This document shows positions 31,670 to 41,625 of a stretch of DNA of 64,000 nucleotides, piece after piece (positions within the stretch are counted from its first letter, which is position 1; each line of letters begins with the position of its first letter). The translations under genes and the position numbers were made by a program. The notes below the pieces were generated by a model. The model saw only the letters and a list, made by a program, of their open reading frames with translations, was not told where the DNA came from and searched no databases. The DNA is from DYRB01 sp963802205. Its GTDB lineage: Bacteria; Pseudomonadota; Gammaproteobacteria; Chromatiales; Chromatiaceae. The DNA lies in assembly GCA_963802205.1 (NCBI GenBank), contig CAWDHW010000006.1:62001-126000 (forward strand), read 5' to 3'.

Positions 31670-32743
31670 CTACGCGACCAGCTTGCCCATGATGCTGCAG
31701 AACAGTGCCATGCGGACGAACTTGGCCCCGCGCGCCTGGGCGAAGTACGCGTTGTGCGGCGAGGCGTTGAGGTAGTCGCCGAAGGTTTGCCCCGGTAGTT
31801 CCGGGGACAGGATCATGGTCTCCGGGCGCATGGAGGAGATCCCGGTGACGAAATCCATGCGCGGGGCCAGGCCGGCGACGACGTGGTGGACATAGACCAG
31901 GTCCATCTCCGGCAGGACGCGCTTGAAGCCCCCGAGGATGGTCTCCTTGGGAAAGGACTCGCTGGCCAGTTCGAGGGTCAGCCCGGCCTGCTCGAGGACC
32001 TCGCGTTGACCTGGGCGGAAGGGTTGCGCGAGGCGGTCCATGATGACGATCTTGCCCACCATCTGCGGGAACTTCGACAGCAAAAACAGGAAGCTGCGGA
32101 TGGTGCGGGTGCGTGCCGGATCGCCGGAGATCGCGATGTTGATGGGCCGCTCCGGGGCTGCCGCCAGCAGGTCCGGACGCCATTTCAGCAGGGTGTAGAG
32201 GTCTGCCATGGCGTTGGTGGGATGCTCGTCGTCGCCGTTACCGGCATTGATCACCGGCACCCGGAAGTGATCCACCATGGCCTCCAGCGAATCGCTGGCG
32301 GCGGTGCGCAAGACGGCAATGTCGCCGTAGTTGCTGCACAGCTCGGCCAGCTCGTCGAGGCTGTAGCGACCGCCGCCGGGGCGGGTCGGGGACTCCTCGA
32401 AGTCGAGGATGCTCCCGCCCAGGCGCAGCCAGGCGCTGGCAAAGGACAGTCGGGTCTCGCTCAGGGCACCGCCGACGAAGACGCTGCTCAGAATACGACC
32501 GTTGAGCGGACAGGCGTCCGGTCGGCCCTGTGCCTCGTAATGGGCGGCCAGGCGCAGGACTTGCAGCAGGGTCGCGGAGTCGAGGTCGCGGACCGACAGG
32601 ATGTGGCGGTTGTGCAGCCGGGCCAGGGTGCCCTTCTTCTCCGGGATGGCCGCCGCCAGGCGGACGGCGTTGGCAAGGTCGGCGACCGGGTGTTCAACGG
32701 ACCTTGGGGAGGGCTCGGGGCCACGCAAAGCGGTCTCGCTCAT
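31670..32743 (-). CDS. Aspartate/ornithine carbamoyltransferase-like protein with altered active site
   Basis: 357 residues with the transcarbamoylase fold. Homologous landmarks are HILSVRDLDSATLLQVLRLA, LSETRLSFASAWLRLGGSIL, VPVINAGNGDDEHPTNAMADL, ISGDPARTRTIRSFLF and MDLVYVHHV. The carbamoyl-phosphate loop STRTRLSF of true enzymes reads LSETRLSF, replacing the key Arg with Glu, and the GKKGET lysine loop reads PGGGRYSL; the HPT histidine and the Arg of LRT remain. It may be a non-catalytic homologue or have a changed substrate. Start ATG 32743 (MSETALRG). It stands alone, upstream of ribB and without a pyrI-like neighbour. Confidence 0.75.
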   Translation of the reverse strand: MSETALRGPEPSPRSVEHPVADLANAVRLAAAIPEKKGTLARLHNRHILSVRDLDSATLLQVLRLAAHYEAQGRPDACPLNGRILSSVFVGGALSETRLSFASAWLRLGGSILDFEESPTRPGGGRYSLDELAELCSNYGDIAVLRTAASDSLEAMVDHFRVPVINAGNGDDEHPTNAMADLYTLLKWRPDLLAAAPERPINIAISGDPARTRTIRSFLFLLSKFPQMVGKIVIMDRLAQPFRPGQREVLEQAGLTLELASESFPKETILGGFKRVLPEMDLVYVHHVVAGLAPRMDFVTGISSMRPETMILSPELPGQTFGDYLNASPHNAYFAQARGAKFVRMALFCSIMGKLVA

Positions 32744-32879
32744 GGGAGTTCCTGATGGGTGGGGTTGTCGGGTCGGTCGTAATGCAGCGGGCGCCGCCGG
32801 TGGTTCGGTGGCGCCCGCCACTATAGCCGAGGCGTGGGGCCGGGGGGAGTCCGCCGGGCACTGAGCCCCAGCGCCCGAG

Positions 32880-33104
32880 TCAGCGGCGCATGGCCTCGTC
32901 ATCGCGGTAGTGCACATCGGTCCAACACCGCGGCAGGGGCTCATTCGAGCAGAAGGCCAGATCGGCCTTGGCGAAGGCCTCCGGGTCCTGGAGTTCCTCG
33001 CCGGCATGGTAGCGGCCGACCAGATTCGGGTGCATCGGATTGAACAGGTCGCGGATGCTCAAGACCTCGACCAGCTTGCCTGTGGAACTGTGCTTGAGGA
33101 ACAT
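32880..33104 (-). CDS. Small conserved protein
   Basis: 74 residues from ATG 33104, preceded by an AGGAGA-type ribosome-binding site (CACAGGAGACCTAGC). The sequence (MFLKHSSTGKLVEVLSIRDL, LVGRYHAGEELQDPEAFAKA, LPRCWTDVHYRDDE) is compact, polar and evidently conserved in style, with a Trp-Thr-Asp-Val-His motif near the end. Similar small proteins in gammaproteobacteria are sometimes labelled acetyltransferase, but the length is too short for that fold and I do not assign a function. Confidence 0.7.
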   Translation of the reverse strand: MFLKHSSTGKLVEVLSIRDLFNPMHPNLVGRYHAGEELQDPEAFAKADLAFCSNEPLPRCWTDVHYRDDEAMRR

Positions 33105-33178
33105 GCTAGGTCTCCTGTGTTGGTTGTCTCGCCCGGCTTGAGTATGACCCCAGCGAAAGCCTTTGCAACCGCCTGGGC

Positions 33179-33421
33179 CTAACCGCTCCGAGCCGCCCAC
33201 TGTTCCGGGGTGAAGGTCTTGATCGACAGGGCGTGCAACTCGCCGCTGGCGATCTGGTCGCGAACCGTGTCCATGACCAGGCGCTGCTTCTTGATGGGGG
33301 TCTGGCCCTCGAACGTCGGGCTGACCACCACGGCCTCGAAGTGGCTGCCGTCACCGGCGACCTGGACCTGGGCCCCCGGTAAACCGGTGCGGATGAGTTC
33401 TTCCACGGCTGTGGTTTCCAT
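33179..33421 (-). CDS. BolA-family protein (IbaG-like)
   Basis: 80 residues with the BolA fold: MRETT-like start METTAVEELIRTGLPGAQVQ, then GDGSHFEAVVVSPTFEGQTP and KKQRLVMDTVRDQIASGELHALSIKTFTP. The conserved His near the C-terminus (ELHALSIKT) can bind an Fe-S cluster with a monothiol glutaredoxin. These proteins take part in iron-sulfur and acid-stress physiology. Start ATG 33421. Neighbours give no operon signal. Confidence 0.85.
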   Translation of the reverse strand: METTAVEELIRTGLPGAQVQVAGDGSHFEAVVVSPTFEGQTPIKKQRLVMDTVRDQIASGELHALSIKTFTPEQWAARSG

Positions 33422-33540
33422 GCGGCGTTCCTCTGATTGGACCGGGGTCTGGGCCCGGGTGGATGACCTTGCGTGCCCGCAAGATTGGGTCGGGATCGGG
33501 CGGGACCAAGACCCCGGGGGAGGGCGGACTTCAGTCCAAC

Positions 33541-35371
33541 TCATCGTCCGCGCATAAACAGTCGGTCCAGTTCCTGGCGGGAGAGCTTGACCCAGGTCGG
33601 CCGGCCGTGATTGCACTGGTCGGCACGCTCGGTGCGCTCCATGTCCCGCAGCAGGGCGTTCATTTCTTCCAGTGTCAGGCGGCGGTTGGCCCGCACCGCG
33701 GTGTGACAGGCCAGGGTCGCCAGGACGCCGTTGATCTCCTCGCGCACCCGGTCGCTGCTGCCATGCACAGCGAGGTCGGAGAGCAGGTCGCGCAGCAGTC
33801 CCTCGGCGTCCGTATCCCGGAGGGCGGCGGGGACCTCCCGCACCACCAGGGCCTCGGCGCCGATACGGTCTACCACCAGGCCCAGGTCACGGATCAGGTC
33901 CGCTTGCGCCTCCGCCAGGTCGGCCTCGGCCCGGCTCACGGCCACCGGCAAGGGCACCAGCAGGGGCTGGCGGCGGACCTCGCCCAGGTCCCAGGCGCTC
34001 TTGAGGCGCTCGTAGCCGATGCGCTCGTGGGCGGCGTGCATGTCCACGATCACCAGCCCGTCCTCCGCCTGGGCCAGGACATAGGCCCCGTGCAACTGGC
34101 CCAGGGCCAGGCCCAGGGGTTGCCCGGCAGGCGTTGCGGGGGCCGGTTCCGCCCCGGCCTCGCCGGGGGCTGGGCGCTGGACCTCGAAGCTCGCGGCATA
34201 GCCGCGGTGCCCCTCGCCGATGCCCAGGGGCATGGTCTCCTGGGTGCGATGCCAGGGCGTCGGGTGCCAGGGGGGCGTCTGGGTGGGGCGTCCGGACGAT
34301 GTCTGCACCCCGGGTTCGTCGCCTGGGGGCTCCGGCACGCGCGCCGGGTCGATGGCGATCGGGCTGCCCGGTTGTGCCCCCTCCGCCAGGCGCCGGTGCA
34401 GGGCGCGAAAGATGAAGTCGTGGACCTGGCGCCCCTCGCGGAAGCGGACTTCCGACTTGGCCGGGTGGACATTCACGTCCACCTGGGTCGGCGGTATCTC
34501 CAGATACAGGACATAGGCCGGGTGGCGGCTGTAGTGCAGCACATCCTGGTAGGCCTGGCGCAGGGCGTGGGTGACCAGCTTGTCCCGGACCATGCGGCCG
34601 TTGACATAGAAGAACTGCATGTCGGTCTGGCTGCGGGAGAAGGCCGGGGCCACGACCCAGCCGTGCAGGCGCAGGCCCACCGCGGCCTCGTCCAGCGGCA
34701 GGGCGTGGTCCACGAAGCCGGGCCCGAGTAGCTCCTTGAGTCCGCTGGGTGACCCGCAGGGGATCACCCTGGGCGGGCGGGAGTTGGAACAGGGCGCGAC
34801 CATTGTGGCTCAGGCGAAACCCCACCTCCGGGCGGGCCAGGGCGATGCGCCGGACCAGTTGCTCGCAGTGGCCAAGCTCGGTCTTCTCGGCGCGCAGGAA
34901 CTTGCGCCGGGCCGGGGTGTTATAGAAGAGGTCGCGGACCTCGACGGTGGTCCCCTGAGGGTGAGCGCTGGGGCTTGGCGCCGTGCCGGTCCCGGCGATG
35001 CGCCAGGCGCCATCGGCCTCCTGCCGACGCGAGGCGATCTCCAGGCGCGAGACCGAGGCGATGCTGGGCAGGGCCTCGCCGCGGAAGCCCAGGGTGGCGA
35101 CGGACTCCAGGTCCGCAAGGCTCGCGATTTTGCTGGTGGCGTGGCGGGTCAGGGCCAGGGCCAGCTCGTCGACGGCAATACCCGAACCGTTGTCGCGTAC
35201 CCGCAGGAGCTTGACCCCACCCTGCTCCAGATCGATCTCGATGCGGTCGGCCCCCGCGTCGAGGCTATTCTCGATCAACTCTTTGGCTACCGAGGCGGGG
35301 CGCTCCACCACCTCGCCGGCGGCGATCTGGTTGATGAGGTGGGAGGGTAGGGTCCGGATCTGTGGCGGCAT
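33541..35371 (-). CDS. mutL: DNA mismatch repair protein MutL (frameshifted)
   Basis: MutL couples mismatch recognition by MutS to strand incision. The N-terminal GHKL ATPase frame shows LPSHLINQIAAGEVVERPAS, ENSLDAGADRI, VRDNGSGIAVDELALALTRH and TLGFRGEALPSIASV. A shift at about 34735-34760 moves to the frame with FVDHALPLDEAAVGLR, FYVNGRMVRDKLVTHALRQA and VDVNVHPAKSEVRFRE, then a proline-rich linker and the C-terminal dimerisation domain. The joined length of about 610 residues is normal. Start ATG 35371 (MPPQIRTLPSHL). Confidence 0.9.
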
Positions 35372-35702
35372 CCTTGGGATGGAAGCAAAAAGGGCCCTGC
35401 GGCGCAACCGCCGCGTGGTTACCGCCGCGTGGTTACCCAGGGCATCGCCGTCCATGCGGTTTGCCCGGCCCTCCCCGCTCCCCTAGAATGACAGGCTCGC
35501 GATACCCAGGGCGCGGCCAGGCTTGATTTCATCCGAGCGGGCCGGAACCTCGGGGGTTGGCGGGGGTTGGCGGATGGCTTTTGTCGATCCACACCGCGGG
35601 CCGCATCGGCCCGATGGGGCGATCCACGCGGCGCGGTCCTGGCGGGCGGTGCCTGTTTTAACGACCTTCGGGTCACTCTTCACATCAGTTTCCGGAGTAG
35701 CT
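35372..35702. other. Divergent intergenic region between mutL and hflK
   Basis: 331 bp with no convincing gene. It contains a 14-bp tandem duplication CCGCCGCGTGGTTA at 35408-35421 and 35422-35435, just upstream of mutL. Promoters for both directions are expected here, but no close consensus box pair was identified. The hflK start is preceded by CCGGAGTAGCT. Confidence 0.5.
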
Positions 35703-36879
35703 ATGGCCTGGAACGAGCCGGGTGGGGGCAACAAAGACCCCTGGGGCGGCAAGGGCGGCGATCAAGGGCCACCTGACCTCGATGAGGTGGTGCGCAAGCT
35801 GCAAGAACGCCTCGGCGGCCTGTTCGGCGGCAAAGGCCCCAAACCAAACGGAGGCAATGACGGAGGAGGGGGCGGCGGTGGCGGTTTCCCGAGCCTGCCG
35901 AGCGGCATCGATAAGAGGATGCTTGGCATCGGCGCGGGCGTCCTGCTGGTGATCTGGCTCGCCTCGGGGATCTACATCATCGAGCCTGCGGAGCGCGGTG
36001 TGGTGCTTGCGCTTCGGCGGCTACGTCGATACCACGGATCCGGGTCCGCACTGGCGGCTCCCGTTCCCCTTCGAGTCTGTCGTCAAGGTCAATGTGGATC
36101 AGGTTTCCACCTTCAGCCATACCGCCGTGATGCTGACCAAGGATGAGAACATCGTCGATGTGGAACTGACGGTGCAGGCGCGCATCCAGGACGCGGCGGA
36201 TTACCTGTTCCAGGACCAGAACCCGGACAAGAGCCTGAAGGATGCGACCGAGGCGGTGGTGCGTACCACCATCGGTCGCAGCAAGCTCGACTACATCGTC
36301 ACCGAGGGCCGTGGCGCCATCTCCACGGACATTCAGACGGGCACCCAGGCGTTGATGGACCAGTACAAGACGGGGCTGCTGATCACCTCGGTGAACATGC
36401 AGCCGGCCAAGCCGCCGGAGCAGGTCAAGGACGCCTTCGACGACGCCATCAAGGCCCGCGAGGACAAGGAGCGCCTGGAGAACAAGGCCGAGGCCTACGT
36501 CAACGAGGTCCTGCCCAAGGCCCGCGGCGAGGCCGCCCGCATCGAGGCCGATGCCATGGCCTACCGCGATAAGGTCATCGCCGAGTCGGAGGGTGAGGCG
36601 GCGCGCTTCGTGTCGGTCTTGGCGGCCTATCAAAAGGCCCCCGAGGTGACGCGCGAGCGGCTTTACCTGGAGACCATGGAAAAGGTACTGGGGGAGAACC
36701 CCAAGGTCATGATCGATGCGCCCCAGGGCAATACCATGATGTACCTCCCGATCGACCAGATGCTCAAGGGGCGGTCGGTACCGCCGACGGCGACCAGTAC
36801 ACCGCCACAGGTCCGCGTCGCGCCGGAGCCGGCGCCGGAGCCTGAGCGTTCGGTCAACCGTGAGCGGAGGACCCGTTAA
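35703..36879 (+). CDS. hflK: FtsH modulator subunit HflK (frameshifted)
   Basis: HflK and HflC form a periplasm-facing membrane complex of SPFH proteins that regulates the FtsH protease. The N-terminus (MAWNEPGGGNKDPWGGKGGD) is Gly-rich, followed by a membrane segment (LGIGAGVLLVIWLASGIYII) and PAERGVVL. One base too many at about 36006-36011 breaks the frame; it resumes as LRFGGYVDTTDPGPHWRLPF and continues through the SPFH domain (VELTVQARIQDAADYLFQ) and a coiled coil to RRTR. The stop overlaps the hflC start as TAATG. About 391 residues in total. Confidence 0.9.
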
Positions 36880-37847
36880 TGAACCCGCAACTCAAAGCCC
36901 TGGCCCCTTTTGGGGTCGTTGCCCTGGCCTTCCTGATCTACATCTTTACCTTCACGGTCAGCCAGTGGGAGACGGCCATCAAGCTGCGCCTGGGCGAGAT
37001 CGTCGAGACCGACTACGAGCCTGGCCTGCACTTCAAGGTCCCCGGGCTCAATACGGTGATCACCTTCGACCGGCGCATCCAGACCCTGGACGCCCGCCCG
37101 CAGCGCTTTTTGACCCTGGAGAAGAAGGACGTCATCGTCGATTCCTACGCCAAATGGCGGATCTCCAATGCGGCGCAGTTCTATCGCTCGACCGGCGGCA
37201 ATCCGACGCGCACGGCGCAACTGCTCTCCGACCGCATCAATACCAGCCTGCGTGACGAGTTCGGCCGGCGCACCATCCAGGAGGTCATCTCCGAGGACCG
37301 CCAGGAGATCATGTCGGCCCTGACCAAGGGGATCGACACCAGGGCGGACGATCTGGGCGTCGAGGTCATCGACGTGCGGATCAAGAAGATCGACCTGCCG
37401 CCGGAGGTCAGCGAATCGGTCTACTCACGCATGCGTGCCGAGCGCGAGCGAACCGCCCGCGACTTGCGCGCCAAGGGCGGCGAGGCCGCCGAGCGCATCC
37501 AGGCGGACGCCGACCGTCAGCGCACGGTGATTCTCGCCGATGCCTACAAGAAGTCCGAGGAAGTGCGCGGTGAGGGGGACGCCAAGGCCACCCAGGTCTA
37601 TGCCGACGCCTACAACCAGGACAGCAGTTTCTTTGCCTTCTACCGGAGCCTCAATGCCTATCGGAAGGCCTTTGCCCAGGGTGGAGACATGCTGCTGCTC
37701 CAGCCGGACTCCGAGTTCCTGCGCTATTTCAAGGGCCAGCAGGGGGCGACCCCGGCCCGGCCGGTGACCACGGTCCAGCCGGCGAATCCGGTGGTCCAGC
37801 CGGTTAATCCGGGCCAGCCTGGCAACTGGGCGCAGCCCGCTCACTGA
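36879..37847 (+). CDS. hflC: FtsH modulator subunit HflC
   Basis: 322 residues. An N-terminal membrane anchor (LAPFGVVALAFLIYIFTFTV) precedes an SPFH/prohibitin domain (RLGEIVETDYEPGLHFKVPG, RRIQTLDARPQRFLTLEKKD, YAKWRI). Next comes a charged helical region (RAERERTARDLRAKGGEAAE) and a Pro/Val-rich tail. Start codon overlaps the hflK stop. Works with HflK around FtsH. A hairpin follows the stop. Confidence 0.93.
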   Translation: MNPQLKALAPFGVVALAFLIYIFTFTVSQWETAIKLRLGEIVETDYEPGLHFKVPGLNTVITFDRRIQTLDARPQRFLTLEKKDVIVDSYAKWRISNAAQFYRSTGGNPTRTAQLLSDRINTSLRDEFGRRTIQEVISEDRQEIMSALTKGIDTRADDLGVEVIDVRIKKIDLPPEVSESVYSRMRAERERTARDLRAKGGEAAERIQADADRQRTVILADAYKKSEEVRGEGDAKATQVYADAYNQDSSFFAFYRSLNAYRKAFAQGGDMLLLQPDSEFLRYFKGQQGATPARPVTTVQPANPVVQPVNPGQPGNWAQPAH

Positions 37848-37854
37848 ACGGAAC

Positions 37855-37884
37855 GGCGGGCTGTGCCTTGGCACCTCGCCCGCC
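37855..37884 (+). terminator. Possible terminator hairpin after hflC
   Basis: GGCGGGC (37855-37861) pairs with GCCCGCC (37878-37884), and an inner GTGCC/GGCAC stem closes the loop with TT. It starts 8 bp after the hflC stop. There is no U-tract, so termination would need Rho or another factor. Confidence 0.4.
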
Positions 37885-38065
37885 GGTACTGATGACCACC
37901 GGGTCTGGCAACAATCTGTGATGGGGCGTTCGCACGGACGCGAGTCGTGGACAAAGCCACGCGCTTCTGGAATGATCCCGCGCTTTGCATGCTGGACGTT
38001 GCCTGGGCCCTGATTCAGGATTCGGCCGGCGGCATCCGGGGCCTGGGGGTCCAGAGGGGCAGGCG

Positions 38066-38251
38066 ATGTGGCACGACCTCTTGGTGGCCTCGGCCCTGGT
38101 CTTCGTTCTGGAGGGTATTTGGCCCTTCCTGAGCCCGGGCGGGGTGCGCCAGGCCATGCTCACCCTCACCGAGGCCGATGACAAGACCCTGCGGGTGGCA
38201 GGGCTGGTCAGCATGGTCGTCGGTGTCGCGCTGCTTTACTGGGTCAACTGA
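38066..38251 (+). CDS. DUF2065 family small membrane protein
   Basis: 61 residues starting MWHDLLVASALVFVLEGIWP, with a second hydrophobic segment VAGLVSMVVGVALLYWV at the end, the YjeT/DUF2065 pattern of two membrane helices. These genes habitually sit between hflC and hisZ or purA, as here. ATG 38066 has GGGGC upstream. Function unknown. Confidence 0.8.
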   Translation: MWHDLLVASALVFVLEGIWPFLSPGGVRQAMLTLTEADDKTLRVAGLVSMVVGVALLYWVN

Positions 38252-38260
38252 GAGCGGACT

Positions 38261-39477
38261 ATGTACGAGGAGCGCTGGCTGCTGCCGGCTGGGATCGACG
38301 AGGTCCTGCCCGCCGATGCGGAGGTCATGGAGGGGCTGCGGCGGGAGTTGCTGGACCTCTACCGCAGTTGGGGCTACGAGCTGGTCATACCCCCCTTCAT
38401 CGACTACCTGGATTCCCTGCTCACGGGGACCGGGCACGACCTCGATCTGCAAACCTTCAAACTCACCGACCAGGTCACCGGGCGTCTGCTCGGGGTGCGG
38501 GCAGACATGACGCCCCAGGTGGCGCGCATCGATGCCCACCGCCTGCGCCGCGAGTCGCCGACCCGGCTGTGCTATCTGGGTACTGTCCTGCATACCCGCT
38601 CCGACGGCTTTGCCGGGACCCGCAGCCCCATGCAGCTCGGGGCCGAGATCTACGGTCACAGTGGGGTGGCGAGCGACGCCGAGATCCTGCGCCTGGTGGT
38701 CCTGACGCTGCGCCGGGCGGGGATCGAGGGGACCTACCTGGACCTGGGTCACGTCGGCATCTTCCGCGGCCTGGCCCGCCAGGCGGGGCTGACCCAGATC
38801 CAGGAGCAGGCCCTGTTCGAGGTCCTGCAACGCAAGGCCATCCCTGAGCTGGCCGAACTGCTGACCCGGTTTGGGGTCGGTGGCGCTCCAGGGCGTATGT
38901 TGCTGGAACTGGCGGAACTCAACGGTGACGATGCCCTGGAGCGCGCCCGGCACGCCCTGGCCCAGGCGCAGCCCACGGTCCTGGCGGCCCTGGATCACCT
39001 GGCGGGGCTCGCGGAGGAACTCAAGCGCTGGCTGCCGGAGGTCCCGGTCCACTTCGATCTGGCGGAACTGCGGGGCTACCACTACAAGACCGGCATGGTC
39101 TTTGCCGCCTTCGTCCCGGGCTGGGGCATGGAGATCGCCCGCGGCGGGCGCTACGACGACATAGGCCGGGTCTTCGGCCGGGCGCGCCCGGCGGTGGGCT
39201 TCAGCACCGATCTCAAGGGGCTGATCCGGCTGGGCTCGGGGCTCGCAAAACGTTATGCGCAGTCTGGGGCCGTACTCGCCCCTTGGTCGGCGGACCCGGG
39301 TCTCCAGGCCGAGGTCGAGCGCCTGCGCGCCGCCGGGCGGCGGGTGGTGGCTGACCTACCCGGCGCAGCCGACCGGTCTGGCGCCGGTTTGGGGTGCACG
39401 CAGGCCCTGGTCGAGAGCGCGACGGACTCTGGGTACTGGAGCCCTGTGCCACGGATCTCTCGGGAGACGCTGATTAA
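38261..39477 (+). CDS. hisZ: ATP phosphoribosyltransferase regulatory subunit HisZ (frameshifted at 3' end)
   Basis: HisZ is a catalytically dead histidyl-tRNA-synthetase homologue that activates short HisG in histidine synthesis. Motifs: WLLPAGIDEVLPADAEVMEG, VIPPFIDYLDSLLTG, GVRADMTPQVARIDAHR, and GGRYDDIGRVFGRARPAVGFSTDL. The long frame runs on to 39559 through repeat sequence. A one-base shift at about 39418-39423 gives the expected end (DGLWVLEP) and a stop at 39475-39477, inside the first hairpin of the downstream repeat. About 405 residues. purA follows, as in most gammaproteobacteria. Confidence 0.87.
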
Positions 39478-39655
39478 AGCCAAGGATGGCTTTAATCAGC
39501 TCGCGCACCGCGAGGCGCGACTCCGAGGCGCTCCGTTTTCAACGGCTTACGGCCGTTGAAAATGCCGGGGCATCCCTGCACCGGAGGAAGCGCTTTAATC
39601 AGCGCTTCCGGCAAGGTTTGGTCCAATAGGACTTATGGGACCTATCGGACCTTAC
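39469..39655. repeat. Multi-hairpin repeat, family C, copy 1
   Basis: A run of palindromes: GCTGATTAAAGCC/GGCTTTAATCAGC (39469-39500), a TTTTCAACGGC/GCCGTTGAAAA stem (about 39534-39563) and GGAAGCGCT/AGCGCTTCC (39586-39609), followed by AGGACTTATGGGACCTATCG. The same modules occur in the opposite order at 63589-63797. It separates hisZ from purA and overlaps the hisZ stop. Confidence 0.8.
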
Positions 39656-39703
39656 CGACTAACCACAAGCAACATCCCCGCAATCGGGTTGGGGAAGAGA
39701 ACA

Positions 39704-40999
39704 ATGGGTAAGAGCGTAGTCGTCATCGGTGCCCAGTGGGGCGACGAGGGTAAGGGCAAGGTTGTCGATCTGCTGACGGATCGTGCCGCGGCCGTGGTCC
39801 GTTTCCAGGGTGGGCACAATGCGGGTCACACCCTGGTCATCGGCGGGGACAAGACGGTCCTGCACCTGATCCCCTCCGGGATACTGCGCGATGGGGTGCG
39901 CTGCCTCATCGGTAACGGCGTGGTGCTGTCCCCGGAGGCCCTGCTGGAAGAGATCGCCATGCTCGAAGGGCGCGGCGTCCCGGCCCGCTCCCGGCTGGCC
40001 ATCAGCGCCGCCTGCCCCCTGATCCTTCCCTATCACATCGCCCTGGATCAGGCGCGCGAGCGCGCTCGCGGGGCCAAGGCCATCGGCACCACCGGGCGCG
40101 GCATAGGTCCGGCCTACGAGGACAAGGTTTCCCGCCGTGGCATCCGCTTGGGCGAACTGCTGGACGCCGGGCACTTTTCGGAACGCCTGCGCGAGGTCCT
40201 GGACTACCACAACTTCGCCTTGGTTCACTACTTCAAGGCTGAACCTGTTGATTTCGCAATGGTGCGCGATCAGGCCCTGGCCCAAGCCGAGGCTATCGCC
40301 CCGATGATCGCGGATATTCCGGGACTGCTCCACGACCTGCGTCGGTCCGGGGCCAGCATCCTGTTCGAGGGCGCCCAGGGGGCCCTGCTGGACATTGACC
40401 ACGGGACCTACCCGTTCGTGACCTCGTCGAATACCACCGCCGGCGGGGCCGCCACCGGCAGCGGTATGGGCCCGCGGCACATGGATTACATCCTGGGCAT
40501 CGTCAAGGCCTATACCACCCGGGTCGGTGCCGGGCCCTTCCCGACGGAGTTATTCGACGCCGTGGGCGACCACATGGGGGAGAAGGGCCACGAGTTCGGC
40601 GCCACCACCGGGCGCAAGCGCCGCTGTGGCTGGTTGGATCTGGTTGCCCTCAAGCGCTCCTTCGACATCAACAGCATCACCGGGGTCTGTATCACCAAGC
40701 TGGATGTCCTCGATGGGCTCGACACCCTCAAACTCTGCGTGAGCTATGACCTGGATGGCCAGACCGTCACGGCCCCGCCGGTGGGGGCCGAGGGCTTCGC
40801 CCGCTGTCGGCCCAACTACATCGAGATGCCCGGCTGGTCCGAGACGACCTACGGGGTCACCCGCCACGCCGACTTGCCGGCCAACGCCCGCCGTTACTTG
40901 GCCAAGATCGAGGAACTGACGGGGACGCCCATCGACATCGTCTCCACAGGCCCGGACCGCGACGAGACCATGATCCTACGCGATCCCTTCGCCGGTTGA
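39704..40999 (+). CDS. purA: Adenylosuccinate synthetase
   Basis: 431 residues. Joins IMP and aspartate using GTP on the way to AMP. The GTP and IMP sites are intact: VIGAQWGDEGKGKVVDLLTD, FQGGHNAGHTLVI, TTGRGIGPAYEDKVSRRGIR, FEGAQGALLDIDHGTYPFVT and RKRRCGWLDLVALKRS. Start ATG 39704 with GGGGAAGAGA just upstream. Downstream of hisZ in the usual order. Confidence 0.95.
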   Translation: MGKSVVVIGAQWGDEGKGKVVDLLTDRAAAVVRFQGGHNAGHTLVIGGDKTVLHLIPSGILRDGVRCLIGNGVVLSPEALLEEIAMLEGRGVPARSRLAISAACPLILPYHIALDQARERARGAKAIGTTGRGIGPAYEDKVSRRGIRLGELLDAGHFSERLREVLDYHNFALVHYFKAEPVDFAMVRDQALAQAEAIAPMIADIPGLLHDLRRSGASILFEGAQGALLDIDHGTYPFVTSSNTTAGGAATGSGMGPRHMDYILGIVKAYTTRVGAGPFPTELFDAVGDHMGEKGHEFGATTGRKRRCGWLDLVALKRSFDINSITGVCITKLDVLDGLDTLKLCVSYDLDGQTVTAPPVGAEGFARCRPNYIEMPGWSETTYGVTRHADLPANARRYLAKIEELTGTPIDIVSTGPDRDETMILRDPFAG

Positions 41000-41137
41000 C
41001 GGCCCCTCGGGCTTGATCCAGGTTAAGGACCACGGGGGCGGGGCGGCGAATGATCACCCACCCTGGGTAGGGTGAATGACCCGACCCAGGGACAGATCGC
41101 ACCGAATCCAACCCCCATCCTTACCGAGGACAATCCC

Positions 41138-41536
41138 ATGAAGTGCTCCCTCTCCCTGTTCACCGCCGCCCTGCTGTCCTGCGCCGGCAGCGTCTATGCC
41201 GCCACCCCGGCGGATGCCTGCGCCAACTTGGGCGATGCGCGCACCAACCTGGTGGCCATGCTCGGGGAGGCCGATGCCGCCAAGTACGACGGCTACAAGG
41301 CCAAGGTCGCGGAGGCCACCGGCAAGCTCGACAAGGACCTGGCCGCCATGGCCGCGGGGCCGGATGCCGCCAAGGTCACCGCCTTCAAGCCGGTATGGGA
41401 GGCCTTCAAGACGACCCGCGACAAGGAGATCATCCCGGCCATCTATGCCGGCAATAAGGACAAGGCCAAGGAACTGGCCACCGGCGTACAGGCCGGACGC
41501 ATGAAGGAGATGAAAGCGGCGATGGGCTGCCAGTAG
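41138..41536 (+). CDS. Small exported helical protein
   Basis: 132 residues from ATG 41138. A signal peptide (MKCSLSLFTAALLSCAGSVYA) is followed by a Lys/Ala-rich, helical mature part with two outlying Cys (DACANLGDAR near its start, AAMGCQ at the end) that could form a disulphide. The pattern suggests a periplasmic four-helix bundle such as the ligand-binding domain of chemoreceptors, but there is no CxxCH haem motif, so it is not a cytochrome c'. Function unknown. It follows purA by 138 bp. Confidence 0.75.
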   Translation: MKCSLSLFTAALLSCAGSVYAATPADACANLGDARTNLVAMLGEADAAKYDGYKAKVAEATGKLDKDLAAMAAGPDAAKVTAFKPVWEAFKTTRDKEIIPAIYAGNKDKAKELATGVQAGRMKEMKAAMGCQ

Positions 41537-41625
41537 GCCGCTACCGTCGGTGTCCTGCGCGTCCCCGGGCGCTTTGGTCCGGGGGCCGCGGGGCTCTGGT
41601 CGCTACGCCGCTTAACCATATTCAA

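Noticed and set aside
41138..41536. Cytochrome c'-like protein
   Set aside because: The exported helical protein has only two isolated Cys and no CxxCH haem-binding motif.
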